NCBI GenBank assembly: GCA_022747635.1
Contig: JAKTNV010000001.1
Location: 43,681,946-43,745,945 of the forward strand
From: Hetaerina americana
Taxonomy: Eukaryota; Arthropoda; Insecta; Odonata; Calopterygidae
Direction of reading: 5' to 3'
DNA length: 64,000 nt
Below the pieces are notes generated by a model, which was not told the DNA's origin, searched no databases, and saw only the letters and a program-made list of their open reading frames with translations. Each line of letters opens with the position of its first letter. Positions within the stretch are counted from its first letter, which is position 1. Positions 15,801-30,800 of the stretch are shown here, in pieces. Position numbers and translations under genes: made by a program.

Positions 15801-18800
15801 CCGAAGCTAAATAGGAATTTATGGATTTACTAACTTCATTTAACGTCTGTCCCACCAAGAGTGAACCTACTAGAGTGAGCGCTAGTTCTCAAACCGTTTT
15901 AAATAATGCAGTCACTAATATCAACCTATCAACGTTTTCAAATAAATAACATTTGTGCTCAACTAACAGATCACTACCCACTTCTTTCTACAATTGCTGT
16001 GTCCACGTTGAACAAAAGTAAAAAACACTACTAAAGGTATTACAACATGAATACTACTACTCTGATCACAACATGAACATCTTTTGTGAATTATTAAATT
16101 CCCATGTTCAGTTTCGGTAATTTTCATGCGGCATTAACACCATAGTTATTTGAATCCCCACTTCCCTGAAGACTATCGATTACTCGGCTAGGCTCATTTT
16201 GGCATCTCTAATGAAGATAACCTGAGAGGGTAAAAATAGAAAGCTCTAGGACTTCAGCACTTCAGTAGAATTTCAGGCATAATGTCGCTGATGACAGTTT
16301 TAATAGCTCTTTCCTTTATACTTATACGTTCTCATCATTAGTTCTTAAACCCTAACTTTAACTTTCATAATGGAAGGATTTTTTAGTGCATGCAAATGAT
16401 CAGGCTCTCAGTGCTATCAATAGATGAAATTAAGAAGACTGTCACAGAAGGGTTGTTGAGGAAAGATAGTTTGGCCTCCAGAAGTAAGGGAGGACAAATC
16501 AGTTCAACAAGAATAAAATGAAAGGTGTTCACAATCTCATTTCAGAGTTTATCTTGAAGTTCTGTAACCAAACAAGTCCCAGTGGGTTGGTTGTCTTACT
16601 AGAAGATCACAGGTGTCAGCAATGTTTTAGGTTGGCATTCTAAGCATCCAGAATGCCTGGTTGTTCCGAAATTATTGAATGCTGAATTAGACCTTTCCCT
16701 ACCCCTCAACACTTTCTCATGCGACTGCATTATGCAATGCATAGCTATCATCTCCCTTACTAATAGGCCCAAATCCTCGAGAAAACATCAATGTCATCAC
16801 GAAAGCCATTCAAGGAAAATATGGGGAGGCAAAAAGGGCAAAATTGGTAACATTCAAACATCTATTGGTAATATATAACCTACATACTACTAAGTAGTAT
16901 GTAGGTTATATATTACCAATTACCAAAGTATATAACCTACATACCAAAAGTATGTAGGTTAAGCTAACTATTGGTAGGAAAGATAGAACATCTCTCTTTC
17001 TACCATATTGTCCTGAACATTAAACAGGTATTTATTCCCTTTGTAAGGGGTTGAAAATTATTTAACCCCATGATGAACTCTTGTCTGTGGCACTACCTAC
17101 TACCTTGTGGCCTACTATTTCACAACCCCCAACCCACAATTTCAGTATTCCCAAAAAGTGATCATCTTCAACACAACCAGGGTGACAGTAAATCAGTGTA
17201 TTGTGACCCTTGTGCCCTAGGGTATTAGCCACAGAGAATGTGTGGCCAAATTCTGAGATAATAGGTAATAATAATAATTTTACTACCTTGAAGTATGCAT
17301 GATTAAAAAAATTCTCTATCCCAAATCCTCAATAATAACTGATGCCATAGGTAGCATATTTAAAAGATAGCAATACAATACTTAAATCTATTAGGATAGT
17401 AGGTGAGCAATCGAAATTCAAATGCATAACATACATGAAAGTAAACACTAAAAATTTGATACTGATGTAAGGAAAGCAATGAATGTAGTTCTTCATTCAC
17501 TTTATACCTATAAAAGGTATTTTTCTATGTGAGGTGAAATCAAATGCATTCGATGCCTGAGGTAAGTTGTGGTGTGAATCTCAAATACAGGTAAATCCTA
17601 ATATGCTGGATACTGGAATGATAAATAATGAGTTGTGATTAATCTAACTTTTAATAGATTATCTTTCATGTCTTAAGTCTTCGTGTCTATGGTGAAGATA
17701 GATCACTGTGAGAGAGTTTTTCAGGGAAAGAATAAGCATACTGCATATTTTGCATATCAATACATCAGTTTTTTTCCTAAAGCAAGAGCTTCAAACCTAA
17801 AAAGTCTCATTTATAGTGACATCTTAAATTTGCACACAGCAACAGGCACATATGATATTTATTTGAACAAACAAGATGCACCTACTTTTTGAGAGAGTTC
17901 TAAAAGGAAATTGAAAGAGTTGACTTAATGGAGGGTTCACTTCTGTGAGTGAAAATGAAAGAGAGCCAAAGCTCAAGTAGAGGAATGATGCACTTGGACC
18001 ACTTCAAAGGAAGTGAGAGTAGCAAAAAACAGTAAATGAATACAGATGTAGTTTTAACATTTACTTCCAAAACATTAATAATATAGGTATGGAGAGATTC
18101 CCCCCACAGTTCATCAACTCATCCTTGGAGTTAGACATTACATTTCATCCATTACTAAAAAGAAAGAAAGACTCGTACTTTTCCACAGATTTTTTTTAGT
18201 AATGGATATTAAATACTTCCACGAAGTGAAGCCTGAAACAATAGAATATATTACATTTCATATTTATTTTTGCTGAATATTCTCAGGAGGAAGTACTTCC
18301 TTCATTAACAGCAAAGCATTTAATTACCAACTTGCAAGGTGAATGGTCTGAGTAGTTAATGAATACATAAGACAAGAAGATGATTAAACTACCAAAACAG
18401 AAAACCCTAAAAAAGTCCAAATTTTGTCTCTCTTTCATTTCATTTAGAATATTAAGGTGTTACTCAGATTGATCACAAACCATCCTCCCATCAACTGATC
18501 CCTTCCTATGCCCCTGGCATAGGTGACCATGGCCAGTATGTAAAATTAACAAATACAATGTTTAATACTGATATGATTAGAATTAAAGCATTTAGAGCCT
18601 CATACATTCTTTACATTTTTAAATCATTACATTAGTCAAGGTACACAAATTAACAAAAGCTGCAGCTACGATTACCTAAATTTAAAGGCCTATTTCATAA
18701 AAAATTAAAGTATTTTAATCATTTGAAATACCTGAGTCTTTTCAGTTCAGATGATGTGGGCCTTGATCCAGCCTCAGATGAACTGGCGGCAGCTTCTGCA

Positions 18801-21800
18801 AAACAATGTTGCGCACGAGCAACCACCGCAGACAAGAGTGCCAACTCAGAGAGACGTGGTAAGAGAGCCTTTGACAAGAGAGAGGGCAAAGCAGCATTTC
18901 TTTTGCCCTTTTCACTGCTTACTCCTTCACTTAATAAAGATTTACGTCCTTCCAGGGCATGTTCCATGCAGTGTTTTACCAAATCAGAAACATATGTAAG
19001 ACTAGCAAGTACTTCACTAACTTGTTTAAATATAACTTCTGCATCATCTGGAGCTTGCATCTGCTTCGTTAAGCAATTCTGTAAGTAAAATCAATTGGGT
19101 ACAATACCGTTAATAAATATGCAACCAAACTTTATGTACACAGACTCGGGAAACTACACAGGAAACATTTGGCATACATTCTTATTTACTACACCTTTTT
19201 ACAAGTTTATTTTTTTCAGCATGAAACGAATTATCGTAATATACATTCACATAAATCCAAAAATGTTTCACTTTTCCAGTGTTTTGCTTTACCAGAAAGA
19301 TCAAGAAACAAATAATGTCATTGTAGGAGGCTCCATCGTATAATTGCGCGAGCATGGAAAATTGTTAGAGGAGAGTATTTGGGTCTATTTTTGCTTTATT
19401 CAAATTTTTAAAATATAACTCATCTTTTTCATTTATTAACTAAATCATTGAAGAAACTGATCTTAAAAAATTCTGCCGTCTCTTGGCCAGAATACTGAAT
19501 TTTAACTCACCGTAATCCAATATGGAAATCCTTTCAGCCAAGTCCTTGGCCCCCAAACCAATGAATACAGGATAAGAGAGAGATCTGAAAACTTCCAGCT
19601 TGTTGAATTCAGAAACATACTTCTTGAAAAATAGGTGGCATGAGGTGGCAGCAGTGTCAGAAGCCTGGAATAATTATCACATTTTTGTCAATGATTTCCT
19701 TTCATGCCATTATTTACCAATATTAATTGAGTTTTGTAAGTTGTCGTATTGAAGTGTTAATAATGAAACAGTTCACAAACTTATATGAATATCAAATATT
19801 CAAGGATTCAATATAATTCTTATTAAGTAGTTGCCCTTTCATTTTGGTATGCTCACACATATTCCTCGTGAAATACCCTTTTGGGGCAATCAAAAGAGCC
19901 TGATTTGAAGTTATTTCAGGAAACTATCCTATAAAAAAACCTTCCATAATGCTTTATACCTTTGCACTACTTCTGGCTGAATTACATTTAGTCAGTGAGC
20001 TGGGTGAAAATGTAGTCAATAGAGGGAGCCCTCTGAGTTGTGAAAAAGCCAATGGCAAAAGTGCGTTGATACTCAAGGGATGAACTTAAAGTATTTAGCA
20101 ATATTTGAAATAAATCGATTTTTCCAAAACTTTTTCTTATACTTTTTATACAAACCTTGTATCACAAAAAATAGTAAGGAACCATTATTTTTATGATTAG
20201 AGCTTACCTCCAACATATAGTGAAGCAATACTGGACAGAGCACAGACCAGTGAATCGAAGTCTTTCAGAACGTTTGAGTGCTGGATCACACAAGTTAGTA
20301 ACACTGAGAATACTTTGTAGTGATTCAATTAACATAAGGTAGTTCAGCTTCTCATGTGAATCAATTAAAAAATTGCAAGCCTGGAAGCAAAGATAATTTT
20401 TGCAAAATCAGTGATGAATGAATTACCAAAATGTTATTAAAACATACAAGCCTAAACTAAACATTGACGATTCATCAGTAAATTAACTATTTGGAGAAAT
20501 TGAGACGAGCTCAACATCAATAAACCATATTTATACAAATCTAAGGAACAAACAAAATGAATAACTGGTCGTAGCACTTTTCCTCTTGATATTTTTTTTT
20601 TATATTTTAGACCGGGTTTCGATGTATTACATCATCATCAGGTACAAATGTGCAAAATTATTATTCTGCATGCAAAAGTTACATATCTCAACTCTGAGGG
20701 CAATCATTTGCATCATAGATATGGAGAATAATAGTACCCATAAAAGCCTGTTTTTTACTTATGTCATTATATTTGAAAAGCTTAAGTATTGTGTTTTCAA
20801 ACATTGTTAGCAACAGTATTGACTATTTTGAATTCCCTCCATGATCATGATGGCCAAGAGAATGTATTTACATACAGTTCCCAAATTATAATAAGCCTTT
20901 ACCAAAAGTAAAAAACTTAAAGTTGTCAAGTATGCTATAGAAATAGGAAATTGTGACAGGATAAATGTATGATGTTTCAGAATCTTGTGAGGATAAATGA
21001 AGGAAGAATATGGGTGCACTCCTCATCACTAATAAGGACAGAAGTCTCAGGGGTAATCCGCCTGTAAACCTATCATTAAATAACAATTACCTGAGTATAT
21101 AAGGGATCAATGGAAATTTCATTATGCAGTATTGACAGGATGCGTTGTAGCAAAGGCATATGGACAACTTTTTCACAAGTTAACAAAATTATTCACTTTT
21201 CCAGCACTTGAAACAGAAGGTGGGTCACCATTTGCCATGGTCCAATTTACATCCGAGAAAGAATAAATATGCTTGAGTATGTGACAGGAAATGCAAGTGA
21301 ATGCTTGACTGAGTAGGACCCATTTAATAAGACATTTTGATTGAAAAATTATGATAATAATTAGGTACTTTCTGTGAAGGAATATATATCATGCTGACAG
21401 AAAACCTCACTTAGGTATTATTTCATATTTTGTGTCTTGAATAGCAATTACTGAAGTATTTATCAGACATTTGGAATGGTTTACTTTCACTTACATGTAA
21501 AAATGAAGAGAATTTACGTGGGTTCTTGGATTTCACTGTTCCTCATGAATATTTTTGCAAGAATTTTCAATAAACATTTCTGCCACATTTGCCTCTACAA
21601 GGTTAGTAATGCATTAATTACCTAAATCAAGGGTAACTATAGTTTTTTCTTGTTTTTTTTTCATTGGGGAGAGTAAAAACAATTTATTTTAATAAAATGT
21701 ACCTAAAAGTATACAAATGAAATTTCATGTAATTTTAACTAAAAATAGGATATAAACCTTAAAGGTCAGATCTTGTACACATGACTAGAACCAGAATGAC

Positions 21801-24800
21801 ACCTTTCATAAAAAACAAGGTACATTAATAATTACCCGCAAATAACATGTCAGAATTAAATAAAATACAACACACTAGCAACACTGCCTAAACATCAACA
21901 GTCCCAAAACTAATAAGCTAACATTTGAATCTGAATAATTCAACGTACATAATGTGAATACATAACTGTTATCAAGTGGGAAGCTATCGATTATAGTAAT
22001 TTGTGAGCTACATTAAAGAAGAGAAAACTACCAAATGAGACTGGAATTAATAATGAAGACAATTCCCATGTTACACTTCAAGTGAAGTTGAACTTTTATG
22101 AAACTTAGGTTCAGATGTCATTACAACTTAAACTGCTAAGTTCTGGCATGGAATGCTCATGTCAATGGGGAATATTATTCTACGAGTTATTTAGAGGGTC
22201 TTCCACACACCATAATACAATCAGTATCTGTAAATAATCAAACAATCCAGTTACTCAAAGGAATTGATTCCTGATTGTTGGCCTTGGGGGAGCATGCATA
22301 CTATAGCAACCTCCAAAAATCCTAATGCCAATTAACTATACTTCATGTCATCACATTTAAGTCCAAACTTACCAGGCCATCAATTTTGATAGTATCAGGG
22401 CTTCCCTGTCCTTCTGGATTTGCCAATGCATAAAATCGTGGTCTCATTGAAAACTCATGATCATGATGCTGATGGCCTCCAACTCCACCAGTTGCTCCTC
22501 CAAACTTCCTGTGAGCATCCTCTAGTTCCTTCCACGGGAAGTAAACTCTTGAAGGATTTGGCCTATGATGGTGGTGATGATGGTGGTGATGGTGATGAGA
22601 TGTTGAGGCTGCACCAGCACCAGATGTCTCCTTACCCTCACTCTTAGTTGACCCCGGAGATGGTTCATCATTTGGCTCAGGAGAAGATGCAAAAACTGGC
22701 CTTGTTTCTCCACCTACCAGGCTGGTAGCACTGAACAAATTCCACTGAACCTAAAGAGAACAAAATAAATGCTTTTTGAAGATTAGATTGATTTCATAAA
22801 TATACAGTTATATCAATATCGAGAAATCATATATCAGAGTTTACAAGTAGAAAACACTCTTTTGTATACATTGGAGCAGTAAATTAGCATTTTATACTAT
22901 TCTATTCCATTTCACTCTGAAAGCCCACAATATGGCAGAAATAGGCGAAAAAAATGCAATAAATAACTGGTAATTTTCACCGCAAAGATTTCTATTTTGA
23001 ATCAAACAACTTTCTGCTGGCTGGATCTCAATAGAATGCACTATATAAAAATAAAACTGAGTAGAAATTTTGCAGAAAGATTTTTTACATATAGATCCAG
23101 AATATCTAATGCATAATCCAAAAGTTATGAGCACTTATATTTTCAAATAAGAAACAAGAATCACTATTCAAAATTGTATCTTACAAAAAGCTGGCAATTA
23201 TTGAGCATAAAAAATTCTCTTAAAGAATATGTAGCACAACATTTACTTAAGCTATAAAGGGCACTATAAGAGCAACTGAAATTTTATTATTTACAAAATT
23301 TTTTTGTAAATAGCCATTTTATTTTTTATATAAGATACATATCCAAATAATGAAGTGAAAATATATTTAAAATTTACTTTAATTGTCGCTTGATAAAAGC
23401 CAATAACTGATAGTTTCTAAGTGGGCAAAAATATTTGCCTACAATAGATTCTTTGAAATCCGCAGATTATTCAAGGCACTGAAGGAGATGCCGCAACAGT
23501 AACTTTAATGAAGCCATCTGCTAATATGCATTAAAATGCAATAATTTCAAAGAGTAAAAATTGTTTTCCTTGATCAGGCCAGGCTACAAATACCTGTGAC
23601 AGCGCATGCATGGATTTTGTGATAACATCTTGTCCAATTTAAGACCCCAAAATTAAGGAGTACAACAGGATGCCTCAGTAACTTAATTGGCTAAAGCACT
23701 TGGCCAGACATTGAAGGATCTGGGTTCAGATCCCAATCAAGGCAAATAATATTTACACTTTGAAATTGTTGCATTTTAAACCAGTGTAATTTTTCAAATT
23801 TTTCTTTCCAATGACTACTTGAAAATAACACAAGTTTCAAACAACAAACCACACCTGCTCAAACAGAGACGCGGGTGCATCATAAAGATGCCTCATGAGA
23901 TATTCAAAGAGCAGGAGCAACCTAGATAGATGCAACAGCTGTGACTCCTTCATTGCTATCCCTTTGGCACCAGACTGATCTTCTCCTTCTAATTGTGGTG
24001 GTGTTATGCTTGCCACACTAGCAGCCGCTACCTCTTCTTCATCATCCTTATCTTTGTCTACATCCTCATTTCCTGTAGAAATTGGCCTCCTGCTACCTCC
24101 AGATGAAGAACCAACCACTCTCCCAGCTATCACTATGCCAAGGGCCACTTGTAAAAGTACTGACTTCTTTTGCATTAAGTTCAGCTGGTGGAACAAGAAT
24201 AAAAGAACCTGACCATGCTCCACATTTAAATCTGAAATATGTAAAATTCTATTCAATATACATGCCTGGAAAATGTACTATAAGAAAAAAACACTGAATC
24301 ATGGGATTATCTTATTAGACAATAAAATACTTGCCTTCATTCTCAGCATCATATCCTGTTGCAGGGTTACAAATATTTTCAACAAGTGTGTGAATCAGTC
24401 TATTCCATATGTTGATACAAGCAACTTCTCTGTTTGCTTGAGATTTCAAAAGCAGTGTCTGTAAATTAAGAAATATTTTTTCATAAATGATTAAGATCAT
24501 ACCTTCATGTTAATACAATGGACTCAGGTTAGCATGTTTATTATGAGGCCTTTAAATCCTAACATTCTAACCACAAAAGTGAATATGCAAGGGTATATGT
24601 TTGACAGCAACTTATCCCATACTTATGCATAGCAAAACTTATGAAGAGGAAAGACATATAAAAAGAAGCTAATGTCCAATCTTTATCAATAAATCAACAA
24701 AAAGTTAGGGAGAAAATAGTTCACTTACCTGTACAAGTACCATTAGTGTCCTTGGATAAACCTGCAATGGCCATTGGGCCATTGGGCCACTTGATATGCT

Positions 24801-27800
24801 GTCCTGAGTTGGTGATATACCAAGATGAGCCAACAGAGTTGATCTCAATGATTCGGGCAAGAGAGACCCAGAGCCACTTACTCTGCCAGATGAAGCAGAA
24901 GCACTGCCTCCAGCCAACAACAAGTTATGTGTGTAACGGGACAAACACTGGGAGAATTCTGTGTATAGAACACCAAGTGTGGGCCCAAAATACACAGAGA
25001 TAGTACCTATCAAAGGGAATTGAACCAAAAATTATTGCCTTTCCATCACCGTGTACTTCTAAAATTATCATATTATATTCATTTTAATGCAAAATTTCAA
25101 TGCCACTATGGTAAATTCATGCACAAAAACAAACTAACAGTACAACCAACTGTCTTCAAAGACAGAAAATAGTGGGAAAATAAAATAAATGAGAATTTTA
25201 CACTAATAAATTAGATTTCCCCATAAAAAGTATGGCATTAGCTTGAAGAACTAAAAATGAAACCAAATGATATGGTCATGATTACAAATTTCTTTTTCCT
25301 CAGCTTGGGAGGCTTATTCTAATAGCAACTTTAATAATAAGACTAATTTAAGACTCCCTTTCCAATATGTAGGAACTAAAAAAATAATGCACTAATTAAG
25401 GAACGAAATTCTCTATTTGAAAAAAATAATCACTGCATTTTAAACCATGATGCACATAAGAAATCATGGCAGAAATGACTAACTACATTACATACTCACC
25501 CCTTTCTGTCCTAGCCATTTCTCGGTCAAGGTCTCTTATTATTGCTGCAAGGATGACCATATGGTGTTCAGCCAGTCCTCGTCGCACATATCTTCGTACA
25601 TAAGCTAGGTCAGATCCAAGTAAATATCGATTCATGAAGGAAAATATACGGGATGCCAATGATATATACTGAAATAATAAACATTTCATGGCATTACAAT
25701 TCAGTTATTCAACTTTGGAGGCAAATATAAGTAAAAACAATTTGGCATCATGGTGAAGGAGAAAGAAAACCCCAAAACTTGGGATAGTGATTAGATACAT
25801 GCAAGCATTAAGTTTTAAAAACTAACACTTGAAAAGTCCATAAACACTAGTCATGGTTGATCAAGTTTTTTCGAGAATATATAGCCATTATATGAAAAAC
25901 AAATCTCCAGACTTGGAAGTTCACAATGAAAGTAGTTTTGTACTTATTTTGTTTAATATCATATTTTCACTTGTATGGGGCCACTATCCAAGGACAACAT
26001 GATATTACATATTTAATTGAATTCATTCATTCTGCTGAATCATTTAAATAAATGTATCTATTACTTAATAACTTCAATGAAGAAGCTTTCAGCAAACAAT
26101 TTCTTGTCTAATAATTTTCACAATATCACTAAGTGGCCATGGGAAGGCTAAGATGCCAGTAGCCAACCATTAGATATTTTAAATGCATACTTTACCCATA
26201 TTTAAATTTAAACTTATAAAAACAAGATAATGTCGTTAATAACAGTAGAGAAAGGACCACATTATCACAAAATCAGAAAAAAAACATTTCCAAAAGACAT
26301 CCAGGCATGATGAATCAAAGAAGATTGATTATATGAAAAAAGGTAGAGGTGATGGATTGAGCCCCATGGATACCCAAAACTTAAAAATAAATTATTACAA
26401 TACTTCATAAATAATGAAAATGTAGGCTTTTTTTAATTATTTGACAGGTACAGGAAAGAAGTGGTAGGAATTTTAATCTGCATCTCTTTAAAGAGGGTGA
26501 AATCAAAAGTTAAACCGGCAGAGGTGGGGTCAAATAGTGGATTAAACCAAACATCCCTTCTAGTTGAACCCTAAGAGGTTGTCTCCATATAATACCTTAG
26601 AATACATCAGAATGAAAACAAAACAAATTCTAGCAAGAGCTTGACAAATTTATTCAGTGATTACCCCATGAGGTTCTCCTTTCTCTGGCACGACTGACAT
26701 TCCAGATCCAGCACCAACAGCATCCTTGAACAAAGTTCGTGGCACCATGTTCAGCATCAGCCTCTGGCGATCCTTCTCATTAACCTTTGTGGGAGTGGTT
26801 GGTGTGGCTCGCATTACACCTTCCCCAGGAGTTGCTGACGGAGGGGATGAGGCTGATGACGGTGTTCCCGGTACTTCAGCTCCGGCTGCAGTGCCACTGC
26901 CCTTGTTTGCTGTTTGAGGTGCAACTGGGAGTTGAGGTGCATGGGGAGTGGAGGTCAAAAGTGAATCATTGGATGTAGGTTGCAAGGAAGGAGTAGGTGG
27001 ATCAGTTGGGGAGAGAGTCTCTTCAAACCAAAGACCTAGGATTGGTTCACTATCATCATCTACAAAGAAAAGCCACAAATAAAATGGAGTTTAATTTGTG
27101 AAAACATTTAGTTTGATCGAGCATTCCTTAAAGGTTTTTTAAGCAAATAATGCAAATATTTCTAAATATGATAAATCAGGCACTTTAATCCATTAACCAC
27201 TGCTAATCTGAAATATAATCATCAACAAACTGAATAAACTATGGAATTTTCCAATGACAATGTTCACAAAAGTAATACGTAAAATTCTCTTTATGGGTGA
27301 GTTTCAGAGGCGGCCCAGTTGTTGGCTTTGGTTTTACAGTTTATTGGAGTGGATAGGTATCACCGTATGTGCACTTAAGGACAATTTTCAAACTACCACT
27401 AAGTCTTGAATAGAATTCATGATTTTTTGACAGACAAAAACTGAAAGATGATTTTAGAAAAGATAAAGATACAAAATAAAATTTTCAAAATATCTTTTAA
27501 TAAAAGTTAGATTATTGTTAGTTTTCCATATTTTTATTGTTGTTGTCATGTGAAGACAAGTAAATTTACAATAGGTGGTTTATGACATTAATGAATTGCA
27601 AAATTATTTTTTTGGGAGTCAGCGTTTTCTACTTTAAAAAACATTGAAAAACAATTCACTTAAAATGAGGATATCGACAGCACAGATACCTCATTTAAGG
27701 ACCTTCAGAAATCCTACTTTTGGGATGGCATAAAAAGGTGTCAGAAATGCTGGTGAAAGTTCATTGAGCTAAAAGAAGATAATGTTGAAAAATAAAAAAA

Positions 27801-30800
27801 TCCACCCAAAATAATATTTTCTGTTTATTCTAAGGAATTACTGAACAACCATGTAGAATCTACCATTAATGCTTGTGTACAGGTAGACCCCTGAATATTT
27901 TTCACCAGTTTTTTGCAATCTTAAATACTGCTGTTAACTACATTAATTTTTATTATAATTTGTGATACTTTGCTGAATACATGTCCTCAAGTAAATAGGA
28001 CAAAAATTAATAAATTTAATTCTTCAATTCAAAAATTTAATTCTTTCAATGGTAGCTATCAAATTGTAAATAATTGATACTTTAGACTATTTCAATGCTA
28101 TGACAGTATCAACTATCATTGATAGTGTTATTTTGAGTCGATTCCAAAATACACTCCAAGTTGATCTATACAAAGGCATACATGGTAAATATCCTTGAGC
28201 AACTGTTGACTACATAACTAAGGTACAGATAAAATTTTAATAAATAATGAGGCCAGGAAAATAGAATCAATTATCCCATATAAAAAGGAAATAATTATCC
28301 TGGATAATGTATATTCCAGTTAATCCACCCTTCCCACAAAAAATGCAAGCAATACACACATTCCATACTTCAGTGATTTCTCGAGGAACTGTTAAAAGTA
28401 ATTTTTTCATTATATTTAAAGCAAAGTAATAATATCTACCGAAATAATGTGGTTATTAACCAGATAGTGGACATTCTACCATGTGAACTTTTGGAGGCAT
28501 GAACATTAATCAAAAATCACACAAGTAATAAGTTTTGAATTGTCCAATTTTATTCAAATTCCGAATTTACTAATGAGTAAAACATGTGATGCAGTGTTTT
28601 CCTTCCATGGAAAGTTGTAGCCATAATGTGCGGTAACTTAAGGTAGGTTATCAATTTAAAATACTACACACAAGGCTAACTTACAAAAAGTCAATGTCTC
28701 ATTACTTTCTTTGGGTCACAGACTATTGGCTTACACAATCTTACTTACCATCATCATTAGAGCTTTCATCTGAGCAACTGAAGTCATCTTCATAATATGT
28801 AGTGGAATCAGAGGTGCTGAAAGTATCTCCTTCAGGTGGATGCTTCTGTATACGCTTAAGAGTGCAAGCCTAGTTTTCAAAAATACACAACAAAAATCCA
28901 ATAAAATTTCATTTAATGATATACAAATATCCAACTTCATTAATAGCAGAATAAATCCAGGAATGAAATTAACAATTTCAAACTAAATTATCCATATTTA
29001 AATTAGAAACATCACCTTCCCACTGCCAATATCCTTATTTGTACTAATTCTAAATGAAAAGGGGGACCGCCTACATGAGACATATTGTTTGCAGTTATGA
29101 TATTGATGTTTTAAAATGCACACAAGCTTAATAACATTAGCACAGAACTGTGGTCTCAGTTTTCATTTTGTGGAAGTGATTCATTATGAGTTTGAAACAC
29201 TGCTTTTACACATATTACATATTGTACACCTATAGCTGTTCTGACATACAAAGTTATCATTAAGCATAGAATACTGTAGAGTTTCAATATGATATAAAAT
29301 CTCTCTCAGTATATTTTATTTAAAATAGCACAAGACAAACTCATAGGTACTCTCCACCTGAAGACAGTATGACCTTAGTTAAAACTAAGCCATGAAATAA
29401 AAGTAATTTATGATGTTTCAATCTCTATAAAAGTAATAAGAATTAAAATAATGAAATTAAGAATACAAAGTAACTTTCCACTGTTCTTTATTAGCGTACG
29501 ACCGGTTTCAACGCTCAAGCATCATCATCAGGTATGGTACCTGATGATGACGCTTGAGCGTTGAAACCGGTTGTACGCTAATAAAGAACAGTGGAAAGTT
29601 ACTTTGTATTCTTAATTTCATTAACATGAATTTCCACAAGGTTGAGCCAGAAACAATTGAAGAATTAAAATGTCTAAATGATTGTGCAAACAAAATAATG
29701 CAGCATTTAATGGCATCAGCATCTTGATTATTTCGAAGAGCATACAATGCTTGTGGGGTACAGGGCCATATCATGACTTCAAAATTCAAGTACTTAATGT
29801 ATTGAGAGGCTTGCTTATTATAAGATATGCAAAACTATGAATAAATGGTATCTGCACAAACTATTGCATATTAAACTATTTCATAAATTCCAAGAAACTG
29901 CTGGAATTTGTGACAGTAACTTTAAACGGAGTCATCCACTAAATGTGCATTACAATGCAAAAATTTCAATGTAAAAATTATTCAAATTGACCATGAATCA
30001 AACCCGGATCCCTTGATGTCCAGCCAAGTGCTTTACCCAGCTGAGCTTCTGAGGCATTTTCTTACACTCTGAAATTTTGAGTGCTTCAAATGAACCAGAT
30101 GTGACGAAAAATACCACACATTTCTGAGTGTTAACGGATGCATTGGTAGCTTAACTGGTTAGATCACTCAGCTGGACATCGGGGGATCCAGGTTTGAATC
30201 CCAATGAAGGCGAATGATTTTTACACTGCAAAATTGTTGCATTGTAAACTATATCATATTAAAGGGCATTGTAATTATTTGGTCCTCATTTGAAATGAGG
30301 TAATTACCTAAATTTTTCAATTTCTGGTTTCCTTATGCCTTCATTGGGGCAATAATCAAAAACCTACTGTAATCTTACAATTACTTTTCATTGGCAATAA
30401 AAATGACAAAAAATGATTGTTGAAAGTGGAAATTAATGCAAGATATATGTCCATAAAATAGCAGGCATCTAAGGCATACATAATGACACAAGAAAAGCTA
30501 TATAATGCAGGCAATTCAGAATTGGAAATATAAATTAATACAATTATTTATAATTACCTTTCTATAACTGATGGTGGCCAAATAAAATAAAAGCTGATTT
30601 AGTGGTGCTGCACCCAATACACGAACAGCTCTGGAGAGAGCAGTGCATTGTGAAACTATGTTGAGCAAAGCAGGACGAGGATCTTCCTCTTGTGTACCAA
30701 TGCTGTCCTCTTCTTCACTACCAGTTTGGGGAGCAAGCATTCCCCACGGCCAGGCTTTCCCAGCCTCCTCAACGCGAAGATCTTCCAGCAAAACAGACAG

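Larger units (their letters stand above)
15317..18731. other. UBR4 intron 19
   Basis: Holds the inverted repeats at 16864-16960 and the mini-Penelope element at 18149-18249. The rest shows no recognisable coding or repeat. Confidence 0.7.
29450..29659 (-). mobile_element. Foldback mini-Penelope element, 210 bp, two facing ribozyme motifs
   Basis: Flanked by a perfect 12-bp duplication AAGAATTAAAAT (29438-29449, 29660-29671). Near-perfect 86-bp inverted arms (29449-29534, 29538-29623) with a 3-nt spacer. The tail motif lies at 29625-29654. No coding. In UBR4 intron 9. Confidence 0.88.

Noticed and set aside
21090..21187. A minus-strand segment resembling a UBR4 exon ([18 protein letters not shown], followed by a gtaatt donor)
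   Set aside because: No acceptor gives the right frame (TGA lies immediately after the only candidate AG), and the true continuation of exon 16 is the exon at 20208-20380, which matches the family precisely.
22420..22647. Plus-strand frame opposite UBR4 exon 16
   Set aside because: Shadow of the real exon, as are other plus-strand frames over UBR4 exons.
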